Shown: positions 21,590 to 32,532, numbered from the stretch's first letter. The stretch: 64,000 bases of DNA from Paramyrothecium sp. XJ0827 (GCA_020881915.1 JAJFPB010000008.1:3224001-3288000), one strand, 5' to 3'. Notes: a model not told the origin generated them from the letters alone. Made by a program: numbers and translations.

Positions 21590-22672
21590 ATGGCACTGCT
21601 CGATAACGACATGGTTGGCCCGTTCGGCGACATGGTTATGAACCTCGACCCGGTCGATGATGGCTCAGGCATGTCGCAGACGTACAACCCTGACAACAAC
21701 GAAGGTTCCACGACGACTGAAGACGCCGTTGCGCGATCCGAGAATCAATTCAACACAGCCGCCAACAATATCCCCGGTGCGGGGCCGGTACCCCCAGGCT
21801 CCTTTGCCCACATCAACTTTTCCAGCGGCAACACCCTCACCGAGTTCACCAAGAGGAGAAACTGGCCTGCGAAGGTGGTGGAGGAGTTGAAGGATTTTTT
21901 GCAGATCCTGGACGCGAACGGCCGCATCAAGTACGCATCGCCCAGCATTACAAGCGTCACAGGCTACACCCCCGAAGAGATCATGGACGTTTTCCTCAAG
22001 GAATTAATCCACCCGGACGACCAGGGCGTCTTCGTCTCTGAACTAAACGAGTCAATAGCATCGGGCAATCCCCTGCGGCTATTCTATCGACTTCGGAAGA
22101 AGGACGGCGTCTATGCCATTTTCGAGACCGTGGGCCACGCGCACATTGCCTCTGCCAAGTTCGCACCGAACCCCAGCAATCAATCTTCCTTCTGCCAGGC
22201 CGTTTTCATGATGGCCCGCCCCTACCCACCAAAGAACGCCGGGCTGCTCGATTCCTTCCTGGAGCACAAAATCGAAAACGAGCGACTAAGGCGCCGCATA
22301 GCCGAGCTACGTAGGGAGGAGGAGGCCGACGCCGACGAGGCGCAGAAACAATGGATGCAAAGCCAGGAAAGCAGATCAGAGGTGACGCCTTCGGAAGGAA
22401 CGGGCGCTTCGTCGACACCATTTTACCTTAGCAACAATGGCGGCAGCGACAGAGCCATGTCTCAGGCAGACCGAAACGCCATGAACATTGCTTTAACACG
22501 AGAGGACCTGGAAGGCGCCGCGGCCGACAGCCGCCCCGATTCCCTACGTGACAAGATGGCCCGTTACGAGGGAAATTCGCACGCGGAAACCATCGAGATG
22601 CTGACCGGGCTGCGGTACATTGAAGGAGAACGCTCCCGTGGAATCACGATACGCCAAAAAAAAAACTCGTAA
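21590..22672 (+). CDS. wc-2: White-collar-2 homologue truncated before its GATA zinc finger (360 aa)
   Basis: The uninterrupted frame from ATG 21590 encodes an N-terminal Asp/Asn-rich segment, then a PAS domain (about residues 95-210, with [17 protein letters not shown] and a GYTPEEI turn), then a charged helix ([17 protein letters not shown]). The tail ends at [16 protein letters not shown], after which full-length WC-2 proteins carry the GATA finger. Here the insert boundary at 22646 cuts the gene and eight or nine foreign codons end it. WC-2 normally dimerises with WC-1 through PAS and binds light-responsive promoters. A product from this copy could still bind WC-1 but not DNA. Unlike the adjacent rad50, the frame has no lesions. 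Confidence 0.85.
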   Translation: MALLDNDMVGPFGDMVMNLDPVDDGSGMSQTYNPDNNEGSTTTEDAVARSENQFNTAANNIPGAGPVPPGSFAHINFSSGNTLTEFTKRRNWPAKVVEELKDFLQILDANGRIKYASPSITSVTGYTPEEIMDVFLKELIHPDDQGVFVSELNESIASGNPLRLFYRLRKKDGVYAIFETVGHAHIASAKFAPNPSNQSSFCQAVFMMARPYPPKNAGLLDSFLEHKIENERLRRRIAELRREEEADADEAQKQWMQSQESRSEVTPSEGTGASSTPFYLSNNGGSDRAMSQADRNAMNIALTREDLEGAAADSRPDSLRDKMARYEGNSHAETIEMLTGLRYIEGERSRGITIRQKKNS

Positions 22673-22698
22673 CTTCATCTCAGATTTATATCGGGCCC

Positions 22699-23983
22699 TC
22701 AACCGGGCGTAGCATTTGCTAGCTTGGGCTTTCTCGCTGTCCAAACGTATCTAATTGGTGAGTGGTTGTCCCCTTAGCGCTGGTCATTTGGTTACTTACA
22801 TTTTGCAGTACGCGTGGCAAGACAGCTTGCGCAATTCCTTTTCCACCTGATTACAGAGACTGTTGACTTCATCCTTGGACTTTCCAAACATCGTTACCAT
22901 CGGCTTGAGTGATAGTGCTGTTAAGCTTCTCGAAAGTCCAAGATTGAACCATTTTCCCAACTGCCTTTCCTTCTTATTCTTTGGCCAAGGGTTGCAGCTC
23001 GCTTCGATGACTCCTTCTTGGATATCGACGAACCCAATAGCCGCAAGCTGGGCGCGAGTCCGGTCAGGCTGGACTCTCATGGAACGGCCGAATGAATCCA
23101 TTGATTCGAAGAGTAGCGAGGACCATTCGCAAAAAACACTAGTTGCTGGGAGAGAATCATCATCGCAACTTGGGTCCCAGTCAATCTCAATATGCTCTAT
23201 ACGCCCTGTCTCAGGCTTGAGGTGCCTTATGATTAATTAGTTTAGTGAATCGCATACCAAGCGGGGAGTGGGCAAACGTGAATATTTTTTCATATAAACT
23301 CTGCCAGCATTTAACGCTGCCATATAGGGAGCGTGCATGTATAAAGTCCCAGTCTGAACCAAGCGTGTCCCACGGCCCTTCAATGTCATGAAGTTTTGGA
23401 GGCTCCATGGTAGGTGGAATCCTAAGTAAAGTTAGGGGTAGGAAGCTGAGAGCCATTAAGTGTGCCCACATCAAAGGCTGGATCATATTGATATCAACAC
23501 CCTGAATGTGCATGTGCGGATACTTTCTTGAATCAAATATTAGAAGCCTGTCAAATTGTGCCCAGAAACACGTACTCTGACATATCAATCGCCCAGATGC
23601 CAGTACCAGTACCGAGATCTAGAACACGGAGCGGTTTCGTAGTGTCCAGGCCGGCGGCGAATAGTTCATCGCTCCGAGCCACTAGGAAAATCTTGTGAAA
23701 TATGTCGAGACGATCAGTCTCTTCCTTGGCGCCGTTAATTACCTTGACTCAGACAATAAAAGGTTTTCCCTACCTTATCAATGGGGAGAAGGTACTTTTC
23801 CCTCTTTATGTCTCCATCTTGCCCGTACCAGCGCCCATGTGAGAATTGAACATGCTGTAACTTGCGCTCGATTATGGGCGGATCCCGTTCAACAGATTCT
23901 TTTCCACGATGGGACATAGCAAGCGACCAGGCGCGTGAGATTTTGGTGCGCAGGTCTTGTGGTGTAGTTGCAAAGTTTGTCAT
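22699..23983 (-). CDS. LaeA-like SAM-dependent methyltransferase, five exons
   Basis: Exons (transcript order) 23983 or 23917-23774, 23691-23576, 23526-23278, 23225-22800 and 22750-22699 join in phase; introns are 82, 49, 52 and 49 nt. Motif [16 protein letters not shown], spans exon 2, followed by [17 protein letters not shown] and [11 protein letters not shown], the signature run of LaeA/UMTA-type fungal methyltransferases. It ends [16 protein letters not shown]. The start is MSHRGKES (23917, 328 aa) or MTNFATTP (23983, 350 aa); the first fits block B better. This family contains global and cluster-specific regulators of secondary metabolism as well as biosynthetic O- or N-methyltransferases. 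The target is unknown. All conserved motifs are intact, unlike the block B copy. Confidence 0.85.
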
Positions 23984-24503
23984 CCAGATGCCTAAGGCAC
24001 TAAGAACTTGTTTGGTCTAAGCTTTACGATCCCAGTATCACGACTCGTAGACCCAGGGTTATGGAGGCTTACGTGCATATTGTCTAATCCGATGACAAGC
24101 TGTAATTGAACCTCGCCCCTTCCGTTTCGAGTCGAGGAGGGAAAATGAGAAAAAGGGCCTCCGGGGTTGGCCATCGACTTAAATAAATAGGGTCCCTTTT
24201 TATGCCCTGGTCCTCAATCTGGCATCAGTTTGTGACGCACTTCATCGGAGGCCTCCAATGGTCCTAGAAATTGGCTCGACTTCCTCATGACTAAGGCACA
24301 ACCATCTGGCGGAACAAATCTAGGACTAAGACGCTACTTTTCCATTAAATGATGATGGGCGGCGTGATGATGGGCGGCGTGTGCGGGTGGGACTATCACG
24401 AGGAGAACTTAACATACCGAAAATACAGCAAGCTCTTCTCAGTTTGCAATGCAATTATAGATGTTGATTGGCCCAAATATTGTAGATTTAATACTTTGTG
24501 AAT

Positions 24504-25445
24504 ATGCACGCCTGCCATCTCTTCGTAGCCCTGCTTACAACTACCGCTCTTTGTTGGGACGCCCCACAGTACCGCGAATTCAATCGCATCTGGCACGAGG
24601 ATTTCCTGGGCGATGAAGGAGTTCTTCCAAATCCCTCTAACTGGAATATAATCGATGCCGATGTTGGTGTGAATAACGAGCTCCAGGTTTATAAGAAAGA
24701 CCCCCGGAATGTTCAGTTGAGCGGCGGAGAAACTCTGCAACTAGTGCCATGGAAAGACAGTAGCGCGCCGAGGGGATGGACCTCCGGTCGCGTCGAATCT
24801 ACTTAGTAGGGTCTTTATAAAATGCTTGGATAGTGTCAAGAGAGCTAATAATAAATATTTTGTAGCACTCTCACTCCACAACGTGGAAAACTAACACGGA
24901 TCGAGTCCAGAATCCGTTTTGGCGGCAATGCGCGAGCAAATAAGCAAGGTCTTTGGCCGGCTTTTTGGATGCTGGGTACGTCTATTAGGCAAGGCACACC
25001 TTGGCCGGCCTGTGGTGAAATCGACATAATGGAGAACATTAATGGTCAACCGACTGGCCATGGAACGCTACATTTTGAAGGTAGACCAGGTATCACGGCC
25101 AAGACCAGACTACCCGATCAAGGTTGGCATACGTGGCGAGTTGAAATTGATCGCAGACCTAGCAGCTTCGCTCGAGAGAGCATCGCCTGGTTCCTCGATG
25201 GTGTCGAGTTCCACCGAATCGAAGGAAGCAAGGTTGGCGTTGAAAATGTTTGGAGTCGTTTGGCACACTCGCCGCTTTTTCTAATCCTTAACATGGCAGT
25301 AGGGGGAAATTGGGTAAGTGCATGATGTGATAAATGGCAATTTTTACTGATAAGAGTGTGATAGCCAGGCAACCCTAATGGTGAGACAAAAGATGGATAC
25401 GGTTCCATGGTCGAATACGGATATGTTGCTCATTATTCCACCTGA
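24504..25445 (+). CDS. GH16 endo-beta-1,3(4)-glucanase-like enzyme, secreted (276 aa)
   Basis: Exons 24504-24805, 24866-25313 and 25365-25445 join in phase (GTAGGG...GTAG and GTAAGT...ATAG introns). Residues 1-18 (MHACHLFVALLTTTALCW) form a signal peptide. The GH16 catalytic motif ExDxxE is GEIDIMEN, with Glu152 as nucleophile, Asp154, and Glu157 as acid/base. Family features follow: the FWMLG strand before it and the C-terminal MAVGGNWPGNPNG. Length fits the laminarinase-like group. The promoter is shared with, and divergent from, the methyltransferase. Block B holds only its first exon. Confidence 0.9.
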
Positions 25446-25664
25446 GGTGACGATCAGACCTAGGGTAGCTGGAGTCTAGGGTAGGATGGAAAGCAGGGCA
25501 GGTTTCCTGGTCGTGATGTGGAGGCCTTGTGCTAGCCTCTGCGTCGAGGCCCCTGAGGCTACGCCACTGCATCCAGACATGTCATCCTGTTTCCGGGTTT
25601 TATGAAAATTGTTGGTAAGCGCATACTGGGCAGCTGTCGAAGATCGATGAGCCATTTGGTATCT

Positions 25665-26680
25665 TTAAAATTTTCGGGTTTTTCTTTGGGGCCCTCTGAT
25701 TTCTGGCTCCGCGTCGTTGGTGTCGTGCAGATTTCGCTTTCGTCCCTTCTGGCCACTTTGCTCGTCTGTGAGAACTTGAGCATCGGTGCCTAATTCATTG
25801 CCATCTGCCCGATTACAGTTTTCTTCCCCATCGTGTTCTTCCTCATCGTGTTCTTCCTCATCGTGTTCTTCCTCATCGTATTCTTCATCATCGTCTGCTT
25901 CACTATACTCCGACTCATCGTATTCTGACTCGCTGTAATTTGACTTATACCCCGTTGCGACCGGGTCGTTGTCATATAATTTAGGCGCGCCGCGAGCCTC
26001 GCCACCTGCGAGCCTGGTCCTTGTTGTGCTGTGAAATGCTTCGAGTTGTTCTTCGGTAAACTTCTCTGGGCAGGCTATAGTCAACCCGCCTTCTTGGCCA
26101 CCAATGTTAGCCCGACAGCTCACGGTATTATCCATTGTGACTTTGATTGTCACGTCAATCTCCGTGCCTGGCTCCACGTTGCTGTCGATTGAGAACTTTC
26201 CTATGAAAGTATTCTCACTGGGATCCTGAGATTCGCCTTCGAAGAGCTCAAACTTTGTTCCACGTGAGCCCCTTGTACGGAATTTTGTAGGGGCTTCTTT
26301 CGGTAGCTGCACATTGCGCCTCATGATCCTAGAAATCTCGTCTCTGCCAAGATTTGGTTTGAATGTTAGGAGACCGATTGATTTCGGTAACACATCCATG
26401 ACTTCCACAGAGGGGTCGGACCCAAATATGCTCGCGCCAAAAGCGACGGCCGAATCTCCGTCTCGCCGGATGATTGGGATCTTCGGAAGATAGCGTTGAC
26501 AGAGTTCTTCCACACAAGGCAGGTGACTTGACCCCCCATTCAAGGCTATCATGTCGATTCTTTCCTTCATCGTCTCATCTCTGTGGAAGATTTCTTGAAA
26601 GGATAGAACATGTGGAAAAATTCTGTCCCAGGGAGAACTTCGAAAGTCTTCGCAAACTTGAGTCGTGGCTATTCCCGGGA
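25665..26680 (-). pseudogene. Hsp70-family fragment with an acidic repeat tail (N-terminal half missing)
   Basis: The reading starts within the end of the nucleotide-binding domain (ERIDMIALNGGSSHLP, then DGDSAVAFGASIFG) and continues into a substrate-binding-like beta domain. It ends in an Asp/Glu tail encoded by a (GAGGAAGAACAC)-type repeat near 25824-25885. The first ~350 residues of an Hsp70 (the ATP-binding lobes) are absent; upstream the frame runs about 110 nt more before stopping. The next plus-strand gene abuts this edge. It resembles the divergent Hsp70-like proteins expanded in ascomycetes. A chaperone function is not expected without the ATPase lobes. Confidence 0.7.
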
Positions 26681-26710
26681 GACAAGTTCGACAACAACCG
26701 GTTCATAACC

Positions 26711-27797
26711 ATGTTAAACGATGGAAGCCTCGATTATCCTTGCTTTTGTTCCAACACGCAGCCAAAGCCAACTGCAGTGGTGAATAGTGCAAAACCTAAA
26801 CGCAAGATAGATAAGCAGAGCTATGCACGCAGGTCAGCCAAAGATTGGAATGTACCGGAGGAGGATGTTAGACAATTATTCCAAGATATATCTACACATA
26901 CGGCGAAGATGATAAACACCAAGCTTAGGAGGTTCAAATTTGAGGATGTGAAGAGAGAATTGGATTCATTGTCGAGCGAGGGTCGGCTGATGCCAATAGA
27001 CATCAAAGCAGTCGAGGAGAAACTGGTAAGTCTGCCTGAACCGGTCGTTCTGTTCATTGCCGCTCTAAGTGGAAAAGAAACGATGCGAATCGAAAATTTG
27101 CAATGTGAACACTCAACAGTCATCGGAACAGACTTCAACTTGCCTCGTTCAGCCAACAGCACAGCTCACAGGCGCACCGCTCGCCCAACAGGAGGCCTCG
27201 TCGGACTCAGGCAGCAACAGCACACATACTGCAATTTGTCTATCGGATGAAGAGATAGCGACCCTACAGCCGAGAACGCCTTTGAATAAGAGCGTCGTTA
27301 CGGCTGTGCTGGCCATACTGGGGGCAGCCACACCCCAACACCATGTATCTCTAAGCCCAAGTTTTGCCTCCATAACGAACCACGAAGTTGCGGTGTACTT
27401 GTTCCTGCAGAGGGATGAGCCTTGGATAGCATATACTATCGAAAACGACAAAGAGCTTATTACTGTCTATGGGCCCTGCTGCCGAGTCTCGTCGCAGTTC
27501 GACGAGCTGCTCAGTCATGAAGTCCAAAATTACCGCATCAAATGCGCCCATATCTGGGGTGAATCTGAGAGTTCTGACTCCGCAGTCCGTGCTCTGGTCA
27601 CGGTTTTCTTTCTCGTGGCGCAACGGCCTGTAAGCTCAGACACTACTTTGGATTTTTGGAGAGAACTGTTGGCTGTGTTCTTGGGGCGTCCATTAAACCC
27701 TCTCCATACCTCAACAGCACATAGCCTTTCCTACAACTCGTCAACTGATTTTATATGTCAGATAAGAGAACACATCTGTGTATTCACAAACAGCTGA
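26711..27797 (+). CDS. Hypothetical protein, about 344 aa, two exons
   Basis: Exon 26711-27025 joins exon 27078-27797 in phase through a GTAAGT...AAAAG intron, removing a stop. An upstream in-frame extension overlaps the Hsp70 fragment and is not preferred. The N-terminal part is basic (SAKPKRKIDKQSYARRSAKDW). The second half holds a beta-rich domain (EPWIAYTIENDKELITVYG) ending in FLVAQRPVSSDTTLDFW. The late Trp/Asp pattern vaguely recalls Ulp1-like cysteine peptidase folds, but no His-Asp-Cys triad is visible, so I do not assign one. Confidence 0.4.
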
Positions 27798-28193
27798 AAA
27801 TACTTGAGCGCTCGTGGCAAATTTTAGAATTCGGCAGTTGAACGACAAATGGAGCACACTTGAACCCACGATTGAGGAGAAAGTAGAGGAGGAAGTATGG
27901 AATGATGATTGTAATCCTCTACGTTACCCGATGGTCCGAGTGCAATAACAACGAACTCCCTACCCTCTGTTGGACACGGCCTAGCTTTGTTTGGTCCATA
28001 TCTGGTTATATCAACAAGGACAAAAAAAAAAAAGGGACAAAAAAAAAGGACAAAATAATTAGCCTCTAAATTGGCCTCTCTTATCCAAGCAATTGGGGTA
28101 AATCATGGCAGTCGGTCAAATCTGGGATACGTATGGTATAATCATCACCATGGTCTCCATTTACCTCAGGCACCCATACGCCCCAGTTGAGCC
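27798..28193. other. AT-rich intergenic; no gene supported
   Basis: Contains A-runs (28022-28060) and no supported frame. Confidence 0.45.
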
Positions 28194-28523
28194 TCAGCCC
28201 TTGGAGCTACCCTTCCAAAACTTATCGTCAACTATCTCTCTCTTACCCAAGCGCTGATTCTTAGCAAAGGAGGAGTTATGCTTATCCACTTCCTCCTGCT
28301 GCTCATCCGTGAGCTGGCTTGCCGTGTTCAAGCCCGAGCCCCTGACATTCGAGTTGTAGATCTTAGGCTTGGCGCGAGCATTGGGTGATGAATTGCAGCC
28401 ATTCCCTGTTGGGTTAATGTTTGTATTGGTGGTCAGGAGATTTTTAATACGGGCGGAGGATAACAGGGACGGATAAGTTGTAATGCAGCGACGGATGATG
28501 GTGAGTCGAATCGAAGAGCGCAT
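28194..28523 (-). CDS. Small, probably mitochondrial, hypothetical protein (109 aa)
   Basis: The frame from the second Met (MRSSIRLTIIRRCITTY) begins with an Arg/Ser/Thr-rich amphipathic stretch without acidic residues, typical of a mitochondrial presequence. The C-terminal half has the conserved-looking segment LTDEQQEEVDKHNSSFA and ends KFWKGSSKG. There is no catalytic motif. An in-frame extension to 28610 lacks presequence character at its start. It lies apart from other genes in AT-rich DNA. Confidence 0.5.
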   Translation of the reverse strand: MRSSIRLTIIRRCITTYPSLLSSARIKNLLTTNTNINPTGNGCNSSPNARAKPKIYNSNVRGSGLNTASQLTDEQQEEVDKHNSSFAKNQRLGKREIVDDKFWKGSSKG

Positions 28524-28610
28524 CTTGCTGCAGATCCGACTAACTGGTGCACTCTCCACGTGGGTATTTTTTTGCTTACTTGGCGAGCTATCGGTCAATG
28601 TTGGTTGCAA

Positions 28611-29153
28611 TAGGACTGTGTCCTGGTCATGAGTTGAGACGAGGGTCCTTAGGCTGCGTCAACCTTCGTTATTCAGGAAAGTGTAATCGGCTGCCAGAAA
28701 TGTAATCAGGCAGGAGAGTCAGGTTTGAAAACTGCAGAATAAATCATTAGGATGGGACGACAGAAGAAGAAAAGGGGGGAAGTGGACAGCTAGATAATAC
28801 ACGGGCTCAGGTGAGAAGATATTATGTAAATAGCCGATAGTGGCCCTTCTGACGCACATCACCGGGCGTAATAGACTTTGTATGTACACTATCCTAGCCT
28901 AGCTCCAGTGTTACTCTCCCACAGGAATAACAACGTCCAGGAATTCTGACTTCGGTGGCAAAATTGCTCCGGTCCTGACGTCATTAAGCCAATTGAGACC
29001 TTACAAACACTTACCCTGCAACCATCTCGACGTTTAATAGCTAATGCCCCAGCCCCCAACATTTTTGCCGCAAACCAAGCTATCTTAGCCATCGGGGAAA
29101 ATCATCTAGCCAGTTTCAAAAACGGTATTTTCGCCAGATATTTACAACATAAG
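28611..29153. other. Intergenic; no gene supported
   Basis: Presumed promoter of the small gene to the left and the sulfurtransferase fragment to the right. No frame has support. Confidence 0.35.
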
Positions 29154-29168
29154 GTGATTGTGTTCATC

Positions 29169-29843
29169 ATGGTGGGCGCTAATCTCTTCTCCAAGTATCA
29201 TTTACCTAAATGGAGCTGTCCCATATCTTCGCACTCAATCAACTATCCAGGCTGGTTCGGCGTACCTTTAAATCAACGCTCATTCTCCACCTTTCTGGTG
29301 AGCCCAAGGGATCTGCACGAAGCTATGAGGATGAGTCCATCCAGCGTCTCGACGGAACCTCGCATAATTCCCTTGTGCACCACTTGGTTCCCAGACGATG
29401 ACTCCGAGGGTCGCACAGGTATCCAGGCCTTCCGCGAGAAACGAATCCCAAAAGCTCGCTTCTTCGACCTCAACAAGGTCATTGATGCGCATTCACCTTA
29501 TCCTCATATGTTGCCCGGCGCTGAAGACTTCGCTGCTTCAATGAGCGAGCTAGGCATTCGTAAGGAGGACATCCTGGTAGTGTATGACACGCAGGAGCTG
29601 GGTATCTTGTCGGCACCGAGGGTGGGCTGGATGTTGAAAGCCTTCGGCCATCCAAGGGTGTACATCCTTAATAATTTCAAGCTATGGGTTGAACAGGAAC
29701 TACCAATGGAAAATGGAGCAATACAAGCTGTCGAACCATCTACCTATCCGGTTCCTTTGCGTGGTGAAGCAAAGCTTGCTACCTTGGAGGATGTCCGCGC
29801 AGCGACTACGGACTATAACAAGGGCCAGAAGGCAAACCACTAA
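29169..29843 (+). pseudogene. Sulfurtransferase fragment (first, non-catalytic rhodanese domain only)
   Basis: The 224-residue frame matches the N-terminal domain of mitochondrial 3-mercaptopyruvate/thiosulfate sulfurtransferases: FSTFLVSPRDLHEAM, then RIPKARFFDLNKVID, HMLPGAEDFAASMSELGI and ILVVYDTQELGILSAPR. Normal enzymes are about 300-330 aa with a second rhodanese domain holding the catalytic Cys loop. Here the similarity ends near residue 215 (DYNKGQKANH) and the second domain is absent downstream. The N-terminus can be read as a targeting sequence. Persulfide transfer is not expected. Confidence 0.7.
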
Positions 29844-30081
29844 GCTAAATGTAAAAGAGGCATGAAAGTGCGAGAGGGGTTGCTTAATACTATTTCACTA
29901 ATTACTATCCGCGTTGGCATCCGTAGCTCCTCATTTATGCTCGTGCCTGCCTTTGATGCCATACCCGCTCTGCGCTTTTTGCAACAAGACTCGACTATCA
30001 CAGGCCAAGAGGACGGTGTTCGGTAAGTTAAATAGTAAGTTTGATATTTATTCGCTATTTGATTGCAGTAATCTCAAGTTC

Positions 30082-31050
30082 TGAGATATTCCTGAGAATC
30101 TTGCTACTCCAGATATTCTTTTCAAAGCAGTCCGCAGTCAGAATCAAGCCCTCTTTGAGTCGCTTATCTCACAAGGTATAAGCCTTCCTGCCCAATCTGA
30201 ACAAGGGAAAACTGCATTACACTACCATACTTCATCTAATAATATATAATTAAAAAAATAATTGATTAAGAACGGCGCACCAATCAATACGAAGACTACC
30301 AACTACGAAGTCCATTCGAATTTGCGCTTATCTGTGACGCCCTCCAGTTTGCAGAACTTCTCGTACATAAGGGATGCATTATTAGCGGCTCAGTAGACGA
30401 AGTCGGACAGAAGGCTACACAAGGTAATGAGATGCTAGGAAGAAGAGCTATTGCGTAATCTCTCAAAGAGGTTATATTCTTCTGAACAGTGCCTTTTACC
30501 AATCCAGGAATTCGATCAAGTGACACCTGGGGGTTCAAAGTATTGATTAGTTCGGGGTTTGACTCAAAGACAAAGAGACAAAAGCGGTATGCCAGCATTA
30601 CTAAAACGGAAGAATAACGGAGAGGAAAAAGAGTTAGCTGACCTAGCTAATTAATACTTATACTATGCACTGCTATACGAAAGGCGCTTGGTTATTTGAC
30701 TTTAAGTCGTCGATATTGCGGGTATAAACGAATGGTTGCCGGAAAGCACCAATTGAGAACTTGGATCCTGAGTTTTCTAAATGTTAGTTAAATATAGACT
30801 GCCCCATGGAGCGCGACAGCTTTGCAAATAGCCATAGGGTTTATAGATGAAGGCGTGGTCTAGTTGGTGCTTGACCTAGGCGCGGACCTAAACTTCCAAT
30901 CTCTAAATAACAGTAAGTTAATCCTGCCTCCATACCTGCTATTACAGTAAGGCTTATGGCGGCAATATTATAGGCGACACGAAGGATGTTGTCGGAGATA
31001 TACAAGGCGCTCCTGCCGCTAAGAAAAGCTTTGCTTAGCAGCCTCAAGCT
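30082..31050 (+). pseudogene. Ankyrin-repeat gene relic with RIP-type stops
   Basis: Broken frames encode ankyrin-like pieces: ALFESLISQGISLPAQSEQG with GKTALHYH (30150-30235), then NGAPINTKT and FAELLVHKGC (30272-30380), then LVLDLGADLNFQS (30868-30906) preceded by a TAG where CAG is expected. Frame changes and stops interrupt it throughout, and the DNA is AT-rich. The parent was probably an ankyrin-repeat protein of the kind expanded in fungal accessory regions. Confidence 0.55.
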
Positions 31051-31560
31051 CCTGCAAGGAGACAGACGTCATGAAGAGGTCGCTTGGCCTGCCTTACAGT
31101 GGGCCAAAGCTGTGTTTTACGCGCTTGCTTCTCGATGCCCTCATGGAGGTTATTCGTAAACCTGTTTCTGTCTCTATCCATGATCGCTACCTCGTCAAGC
31201 AGCGTTGTACGTGGCGGAGCTAGCTGCGGACCGAATCATCATGAGTTTTCCTAATAAAGGAGCTTGGGAATGCTATTGCCCAGACCATTGATCGTCTCTT
31301 AAATAAATCACGAGAGATGGCTCCAGCTGTTTTGGGCCTTAACTTCGGTCTCAGCGAGTCAGGTGAAAACAGGGGTTTACTAGTGAAGGAGAAGAAAGGA
31401 CAGGTTTCTGATGAAGAAGACCTCATTATAACTGCTGGGAAGAACTTCATTGAGTACTATTGGCCGTTAATACTTTGGGTCCATAGGTTGCGCAAGGAGA
31501 CCATTCCAAATGATAAATATGCTTTTTGCCTGATTTTCTCTTTAAATAAAAAAAAAAATT
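31051..31560. other. Decayed sequence, no assignable gene
   Basis: A frame at 31317-31520 (MAPAVLGLNFGLSESGE...) reads like former coding DNA but has no family signature and merges into the RidA 3' region. Confidence 0.3.
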
Positions 31561-32000
31561 TCACTTTTGCTTTCTTGCCTCGAGGCCTTCTGGATCATAT
31601 GCCGATACCTCAATCTCGACATTCATCCCATCGGCTCCTAGCTTCTTCACACCAATCTCCGTCCAAATCGGCTTGTGGTCAGTCATATACTTCCGAAAGT
31701 TGGTTGTCATAATGGCTGTAACCTCCGGGGTCAGGTCGGTATGGTATGAGTTAACCCGGAACACCTGTGTCCAGCCCTTGCCGCCAGCATCCCTGAGCGC
31801 TACCTCAACGTTGCGGAAAGCCTGGGGAATCTCCTCCTCAATATTGTCGGGGAATGTGATGTCCGATGTGGCAGTCACCCAGCCACCTGAAGATGTGAGT
31901 TAGGACGTTAAGCGGTAGAGGCATCGATAAACAGCCATACCTTGCCCGGAACATTCAATTCGGTCGCCGACTCGCACCGCCTGACTATATCCAAGGTTAT
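31561..32000 (-). pseudogene. RidA/YjgF-family gene missing its 5' end
   Basis: Exon 31561-31886 and a partial upstream exon 31941-32000 join in phase through a 54-nt intron (GTATGG...TTCAG). The product reads LGYSQAVRVGDRIECSGQGG, then VEVALRDAGGKGW, FRVNSYHTDL and GVKKLGADGMNVEIEV, the RidA signature. RidA proteins hydrolyse reactive enamine/imine intermediates. The usual first ~20 residues are replaced by a (GATT)n repeat at 32002-32023, so no start codon remains and the gene is probably dead. Confidence 0.75.
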
Positions 32001-32001
32001 C

Positions 32002-32023
32002 GATTGATTGATTGATTGATTGA
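32002..32023. repeat. GATT tetranucleotide repeat (about 5.5 units) at the RidA breakpoint
   Basis: GATTGATTGATTGATTGATT lies exactly where RidA homology ends. A GC-rich, unassigned 165-bp segment (32024-32188) separates it from block B. Confidence 0.8.
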
Positions 32024-32229
32024 TGTATTTTCCGTCCAGCGGCCTTCAGGCCGCTCAGGTCCCCTGGGGCACAGGACGTGTTGAGCTAAAGTATCTAGAG
32101 ACCTGGCCTCGGAAGGCATCGCCCAGCGCTTCTTGCAAGACCTCGCTTTCTGGATGGGCTGTCGAGCCCAACTCTAGGGAGGCGGCCGCCAGGCACGCAG
32201 TACTATCCAAGCAGTTTAATAATATCGTA

Positions 32230-32532
32230 CTAAGTACTCTCGACGCGACCGGAGGTCCATCCTCTAGGAGCGCTATTGTCTTTCCATGGCACTAGCTGTA
32301 GAGTTTCTCCGCCGCTCAACTGAACATTCCGCGGGTCTTTCTTATAAACCTGGAGCTCGTTATTCACGCCAATATCGGCATCAATTATATTCCAGTTGGA
32401 GGGATTAGGAAGAACTCCTTCATCGCCCAGGAAATCCTCGTGCCATATGCGATTAAATTCGCGGTACTGTGGGGCCTCCCAACCAAGAGCGGTAGTTGTG
32501 AGCAGGACTACGAAGAGACGGCAGGCGTGCAT
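32230..32532 (-). pseudogene. GH16 exon 1 copy in block B
   Basis: Encodes the signal peptide and the first ~100 residues of the GH16 protein with only a few changes (for example DVGVNN to DIGVNN). The catalytic exon is absent; homology ends at about 32189, inside the position of the first intron. Confidence 0.85.

Larger units (their letters stand above)
19009..22646. other. Captured 3.6-kb genomic fragment (divergent rad50 and wc-2 5' regions) inserted in block A
   Basis: In block A the sequence TCTCTTGCG ends at 19008 and CGATACGCC resumes at 22647. In block B the two are directly joined (about 34204), which defines an empty site. The insert holds the 5' part of rad50 on the minus strand and the 5' part of wc-2 on the plus strand, back to back, and both genes are cut exactly at its edges. 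No terminal repeats or transposase are visible, and no target-site duplication beyond the ambiguous CG at the joint. Confidence 0.85.
18520..24832. repeat. Block A of an inverted segmental duplication (partner 32189-34700)
   Basis: Two parts, 18520-19008 and 22647-24832, match 34700-32189 in reverse order and orientation. They cover the asparaginase 3' end, the LaeA-like methyltransferase and the first exon of the GH16 gene. The 3638 bp between them (19009-22646) are missing from block B. Confidence 0.85.

Noticed and set aside
26711..27797. Ulp1-like cysteine peptidase
   Set aside because: Overall pattern is suggestive but no His-Asp-Cys triad can be placed.
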